Assembly: GCF_048773025.1 (NCBI RefSeq)
Contig: NC_133541.1
Span: forward strand, 157,758,201 to 157,822,200
Length of the DNA: 64,000 nt
Origin: Camelus bactrianus
Lineage: Eukaryota > Chordata > Mammalia > Artiodactyla > Camelidae
Reading direction: 5' to 3'
Shown: in pieces, positions 60,446 through 64,000 of the stretch
Numbering within the stretch: position 1 is the first letter of the stretch
How the letters are laid out: the number at the start of each line of letters is the position of its first letter
Made by a program: the position numbers and the translations under genes
Notes under the pieces: generated by a model
What the model was told of the DNA's origin: nothing
Database searches by the model: none
The model's input: the letters and a program-made list of their open reading frames with translations, nothing else

Positions 60446-61939
60446 CTCAGTTCTGAGAGATAATTGTGTGTGAAAGCCGTCCTTCACCTAGCTTGTTGGG
60501 AACACAAAGTTTCTTTTCAGTAGCAAACTCCACTTCATACATATATATGGGGAGGTACTAGCTCCAACTCGGTTTTACAGTGAAAACTGCAGGAACTTCA
60601 AACCGGCACTAGGAAACAGAATGAGAAAGCAGAGAAAAAGTGTCTCCTGCAACCCGTTCCCTTGGTGCTAGATGAACGAACGTCTCTGTACACGCTCAGT
60701 TCTGAGAGATAATTGTGTGTGAAAGCCGTCCTTCACCTAGCTTGTTGGGAATACAAAGTTTCTTTTCTGTTGCAAACTCCATTCCATTCATATATATGCG
60801 GAGGTACTAGCTCCAACTCGGTTTTACAGTGAAAACTGCAGGAACTTCAAACCGGCACTAGGAAACAGACTGAGATAGCAGAGAATAAGTGTCTCCTGCA
60901 ACCCGTTCCCTTGGTGCTAGATGAACGAACGTCTCTCCACTTGCTCAGTTCTGAGAGATAATTGTGTGTGAAAGCCGTCCTTCACCTAGCTTGTTGGGAA
61001 CACAAAGTTTCTTTTCAGTAGCAAACTCCACTTCATACATATATATGGGGAGGTACTAGCTCCAACTCGGTTTTACAGTGAAAACTGCAGGAACTTCAAA
61101 CCGGCACTAGGAAACAGACTGAGATAGCAGAGAAAAAGTGTCTCCTGCAACCCGTTCCCTTGGTGCTAGATGAACGAACGTCTCTCCACTTGCTCAGTTC
61201 TGAGAGATAATTGTGTGTGAAAGCCGTCCTTCACCTAGCTTGTTGGGAACACAAAGTTTCTTTTCAGTAGCAAACTCCACTTCATACATATATATGGGGA
61301 GGTACTAGCTCCAACTCGGTTTTACAGTGAAAACTGCAGGAACTTCAAACCGGCACTAGGAAACAGAATGAGAAAGCAGAGAAAAAGTGTCTCCTGCAAC
61401 CCGTTCCCTTGGTGCTAGATGAACGAACGTCTCTGTACACGCTCAGTTCTGAGAGATAATTGTGTGTGAAAGCCGTCCTTCACCTAGCTTGTTGGGAATA
61501 CAAAGTTTCTTTTCAGTTGCAAACTCCATTCCATTCATATATATGCGGAGGTACTAGCTCCAACTCGGTTTTACAGTGAAAACTGCAGGAACTTCAAACC
61601 GGCACTAGGAAACAGACTGAGATAGCAGAGAATAAGTGTCTCCTGCAACCCGTTCCCTTGGTGCTAGATGAACGAACGTCTCTCCACTTGCTCAGTTCTG
61701 AGAGATAATTGTGTGTGAAAGCCGTCCTTCACCTAGCTTGTTGGGAACACAAAGTTTCTTTTCAGTAGCAAACTCCACTTCATACATATATATGGGGAGG
61801 TACTAGCTCCAACTCGGTTTTACAGTGAAAACTGCAGGAACTTCAAACCGGCACTAGGAAACAGACTGAGATAGCAGAGAAAAAGTGTCTCCTGCAACCC
61901 GTTCCCTTGGTGCTAGATGAACGAACGTCTCTCCACTTG
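60446..61939 (+). repeat. Tandem E-C-E trimer, two copies of 747 bp
   Basis: E1-C-E2 at 60446-61192 is repeated at 61193-61939. Both C monomers (60695 and 61442) share GGGAATACAAAG, ATATGCGGAGG and GAATAAG. One difference seen is TTTTCTGTTG near 60767 against TTTTCAGTTG in copy 2. ATATGCGG also occurs at 48745, so the lineage was present elsewhere before this duplication. Confidence 0.82.
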
Positions 61940-63931
61940 CTCAGTTCTGAGAGATAATTGTGTGTGAAAGCCGTCCTTCACCTAGCTTGTTGGGAACACA
62001 AAGTTTCTTTTCAGTAGCAAACTCCACTTCATACATATATATGGGGAGGTACTAGCTCCAACTCGGTTTTACAGTGAAAACTGCAGGAACTTCAAACCGG
62101 CACTAGGAAACAGAATGAGAAAGCAGAGAAAAAGTGTCTCCTGCAACCCGTTCCCTTGGTGCTAGATGAACGAACGTCTCTGTACACGCTCAGTTCTGAG
62201 AGATAATTGTGTGTGAAAGCCGTCCTTCACCTAGCTTGTTGGGAACACAAAGTTTCTTTTCAGTAGCAAACTCCACTTCATACATATATATGGGGAGGTA
62301 CTAGCTCCAACTCGGTTTTACAGTGAAAACTGCAGGAACTTCAAACCGGCACTAGGAAACAGACTGAGATAGCAGAGAAAAAGTGTCTCCTGCAACCCGT
62401 TCCCTTGGTGCTAGATGAACGAACGTCTCTCCACTTGCTCAGTTCTGAGAGATAATTGTGTGTGAAAGCCGTCCTTCACCTAGCTTGTTGGGAACACAAA
62501 GTTTCTTTTCAGTAGCAAACTCCACTTCATACATATATATGGGGAGGTACTAGCTCCAACTCGGTTTTACAGTGAAAACTGCAGGAACTTCAAACCGGCA
62601 CTAGGAAACAGAATGAGAAAGCAGAGAAAAAGTGTCTCCTGCAACCCGTTCCCTTGGTGCTAGATGAACGAACGTCTCTGTACACGCTCAGTTCTGAGAG
62701 ATAATTGTGTGTGAAAGCCGTCCTTCACCTAGCTTGTTGGGAACACAAAGTTTCTTTTCAGTAGCAAACTCCACTTCATACATATATATGGGGAGGTACT
62801 AGCTCCAACTCGGTTTTACAGTGAAAACTGCAGGAACTTCAAACCGGCACTAGGAAACAGACTGTGATAGCAGAGAAAAAGTGTCTCCTGCAACCCGTTC
62901 CCTTGGTGCTAGATGAACGAACGTCTCTCCACTTGCTCAGTTCTGAGAGATAAGTGTGTGTGAAAGCCGTCCTTCACCTAGCTATTTGGGAAAACAAAGT
63001 ATCTTTTCAGTTCCAAACTCCATTCCATACATATATATGGGGAGTTACTAGCTCCAACTCGGTTTTACAGTGAAAACTGCAGGAACTTCAAACCGGCACT
63101 AGGAAACAGACTGAGATAGCAGAGAATAAGTGTCTCCTGCAACCCGTTCCCTTGGTGCTAGATGAACGAACGTCTCTCCACTTGCTCAGTTCTGAGAGAT
63201 AATTCTGTGTGAAAGCCATCCTTCACCTAGCTTGTTGGGAACACAAAGTTTCTTTTCAGTAGCAAACTCCACTTCATACATATATATGGGGAGGTACTAG
63301 CTCCAACTCGGTTTTACAGTGAAAACTGCAGGAACTTCAAACCGGCACTAGGAAACAGAATGAGAAAGCAGAGAAAAAGTGTCTCCTGCAACCCGTTCCC
63401 TTGGTGCTAGATGAACGAACGTCTCTGTACACGCTCAGTTCTGAGAGATAATTGTGTGTGAAAGCCGTCCTTCACCTAGCTTGTTGGGAACACAAAGTTT
63501 CTTTTCAGTAGCAAACTCCACTTCATACATATATATGGGGAGGTACTAGCTCCAACTCGGTTTTACAGTGAAAACTGCAGGAACTTCAAACCGGCACTAG
63601 GAAACAGACTGAGATAGCAGAGAAAAAGTGTCTCCTGCAACCCGTTCCCTTGGTGCTAGATGAACGAACGTCTCTCCACTTGCTCAGTTCTGAGAGATAA
63701 TTGTGTGTGAAAGCCGTCCTTCACCTAGCTTGTTGGGAACACAAAGTTTCTTTTCAGTAGCAAACTCCACTTCATACATATATATGGGGAGGTACTAGCT
63801 CCAACTCGGTTTTACAGTGAAAACTGCAGGAACTTCAAACCGGCACTAGGAAACAGAATGAGAAAGCAGAGAAAAAGTGTCTCCTGCAACCCGTTCCCTT
63901 GGTGCTAGATGAATGAACGTCTCTCCACTTG

Positions 63932-64000
63932 CTCAGTTCTGAGAGATAAGTGTGTGTGAAAGCCGTCCTTCACCTAGCTATTTGGGAAAACAAAGTATCT
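63932..64000 (+). repeat. Class A monomer cut by the window edge
   Basis: The last 69 bases match the start of a class A monomer (ATAAGTGTG, GCTATTTGGG, GTATC). It follows GAATGAACG and CCACTTG as usual for class A in this half. The cut shows that the array runs on beyond the window. Confidence 0.92.

Larger units (their letters stand above)
1..64000 (+). repeat. Tandem satellite array, 248-249 bp monomer, about 257 copies
   Basis: The motif CTCAGTTCTGAG recurs every 248 or 249 bases from position 1 to the end, for example at 1, 250, 498, 747, 995, 1244, 1492, 1741 and 1989. All copies lie in the same orientation and no unrelated sequence interrupts them. The array continues past both edges, since it starts on a monomer boundary only by my choice of phase and ends 69 bases into a monomer. 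Copies of one class are almost identical, while classes differ at about 10 to 25 positions, which gives higher-order repeats. Stops occur in every frame in almost every monomer, so it is non-coding. The family is not one I recognise; it is not primate alpha satellite. A centromeric or pericentromeric location is inferred from the architecture only. Confidence 0.97.
51732..64000 (+). repeat. Domain VI: E-rich repeats with A-E-E-E-C units
   Basis: Order is E E E C, A E C E E E A D* G E C, A E C E E E A x G C (x is the eroded D* at 57209), A E E E C, A E E C, A E C E E C E E E E E, A E E E, A (cut). Most A monomers follow GAATGAACG and CCACTTG. The commonest theme is A-E-E-E-C or its shortened forms. 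The C at 59948 has an E-like AGTAGC, and the A at 60197 has GGAGGTAC instead of GGAGTTAC, both signs of exchange between classes. Nothing other than satellite was seen. Confidence 0.8.

Noticed and set aside
1-64000. CRISPR-like array of direct repeats
   Set aside because: Repeats are 248-249 bp and contiguous, with no short repeat and unique spacer pattern and no cas genes. The whole period repeats.
1-64000. Retroelement or DNA-transposon insertions
   Set aside because: I looked for breaks in the monomer phase, poly-A tracts, terminal repeats and target-site duplications. The phase is unbroken throughout.

Overview
The whole 64,000-base window is one uninterrupted tandem satellite array. 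The monomer is 248-249 bp, about 257 copies lie head to tail in a single orientation, and both window edges fall inside the array. I found no gene, RNA gene, transposon, simple-repeat block or inversion. The longest open frame is only 71 codons (13638-13853) and is a chance product of one monomer. The organism is eukaryotic; multi-tier higher-order repeats (HORs) of a nucleosome-scale monomer are typical of centromeric or pericentromeric DNA. Several variants that distinguish copies are C-to-T or G-to-A changes at CpG sites, which fits a genome with methylated CpG such as a vertebrate, but I do not recognise the satellite and do not name a species.

Taking the monomer start as CTCAGTTCTGAG, which is position 1, I sorted monomers by eye into classes. 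A has GCTATTTGGG, GTTCC and GGGGAGTTAC. B has CATTTATATTGG and GATAG. C has CATTCATATATATGG. D has CATTTATATTGG, AAATAGG and CTGGGAAACC. E has AGTAGC and CACTTCATAC. F is a C-like class with GGGAAGG. G is a diverged A with CCTAGGTAG and CTTCAGG. H is C-like with CATTCCTTAC. There are also hybrids: D* (E head, D tail) and E/D. A, C, E, F, G and H are normally 249 bp; B and D are 248 bp because of one missing base in the TA-rich segment.

Layout: (I) 1-18642 is built from A, B, C, D and E in 4-mer (B-C-D-E) and 7-mer (A-B-C-D-A-E-D) patterns. (II) 18643-22625 is a transition where pure D disappears and E dominates, with 7-mers A-E-E-E-(B/C)-E-F. (III) 22626-38797 holds four iterations of a large HOR: a 14-mer, two nearly identical 19-mers (4,727 bp each), and a 13-mer that has lost six monomers. 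(IV) 38798-44266 contains a 1,740-bp 7-mer present twice with one mismatch seen by eye. (V) 44267-51731 carries displaced fragments of the domain III HOR among E monomers. (VI) 51732-64000 is E-rich with A-E-E-E-C-like units and an 11-mer repeated once with loss of one monomer.

All classes share a nearly invariant core around monomer positions 112-157. It contains nested inverted repeats: an outer CGGTTT/AAACCG stem and an inner CAGT-GAAA-ACTG hairpin. A second dyad at positions 25-42 is perfect only in one A subclass. No CENP-B box was found. The structure as a whole reads as a satellite evolving by unequal exchange and gene conversion, with the dyads as the best candidate for a functional feature. 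Monomer classes and HOR borders were assigned by eye; identity percentages were not computed, and near-identical repeats of this kind can be affected by assembly error.
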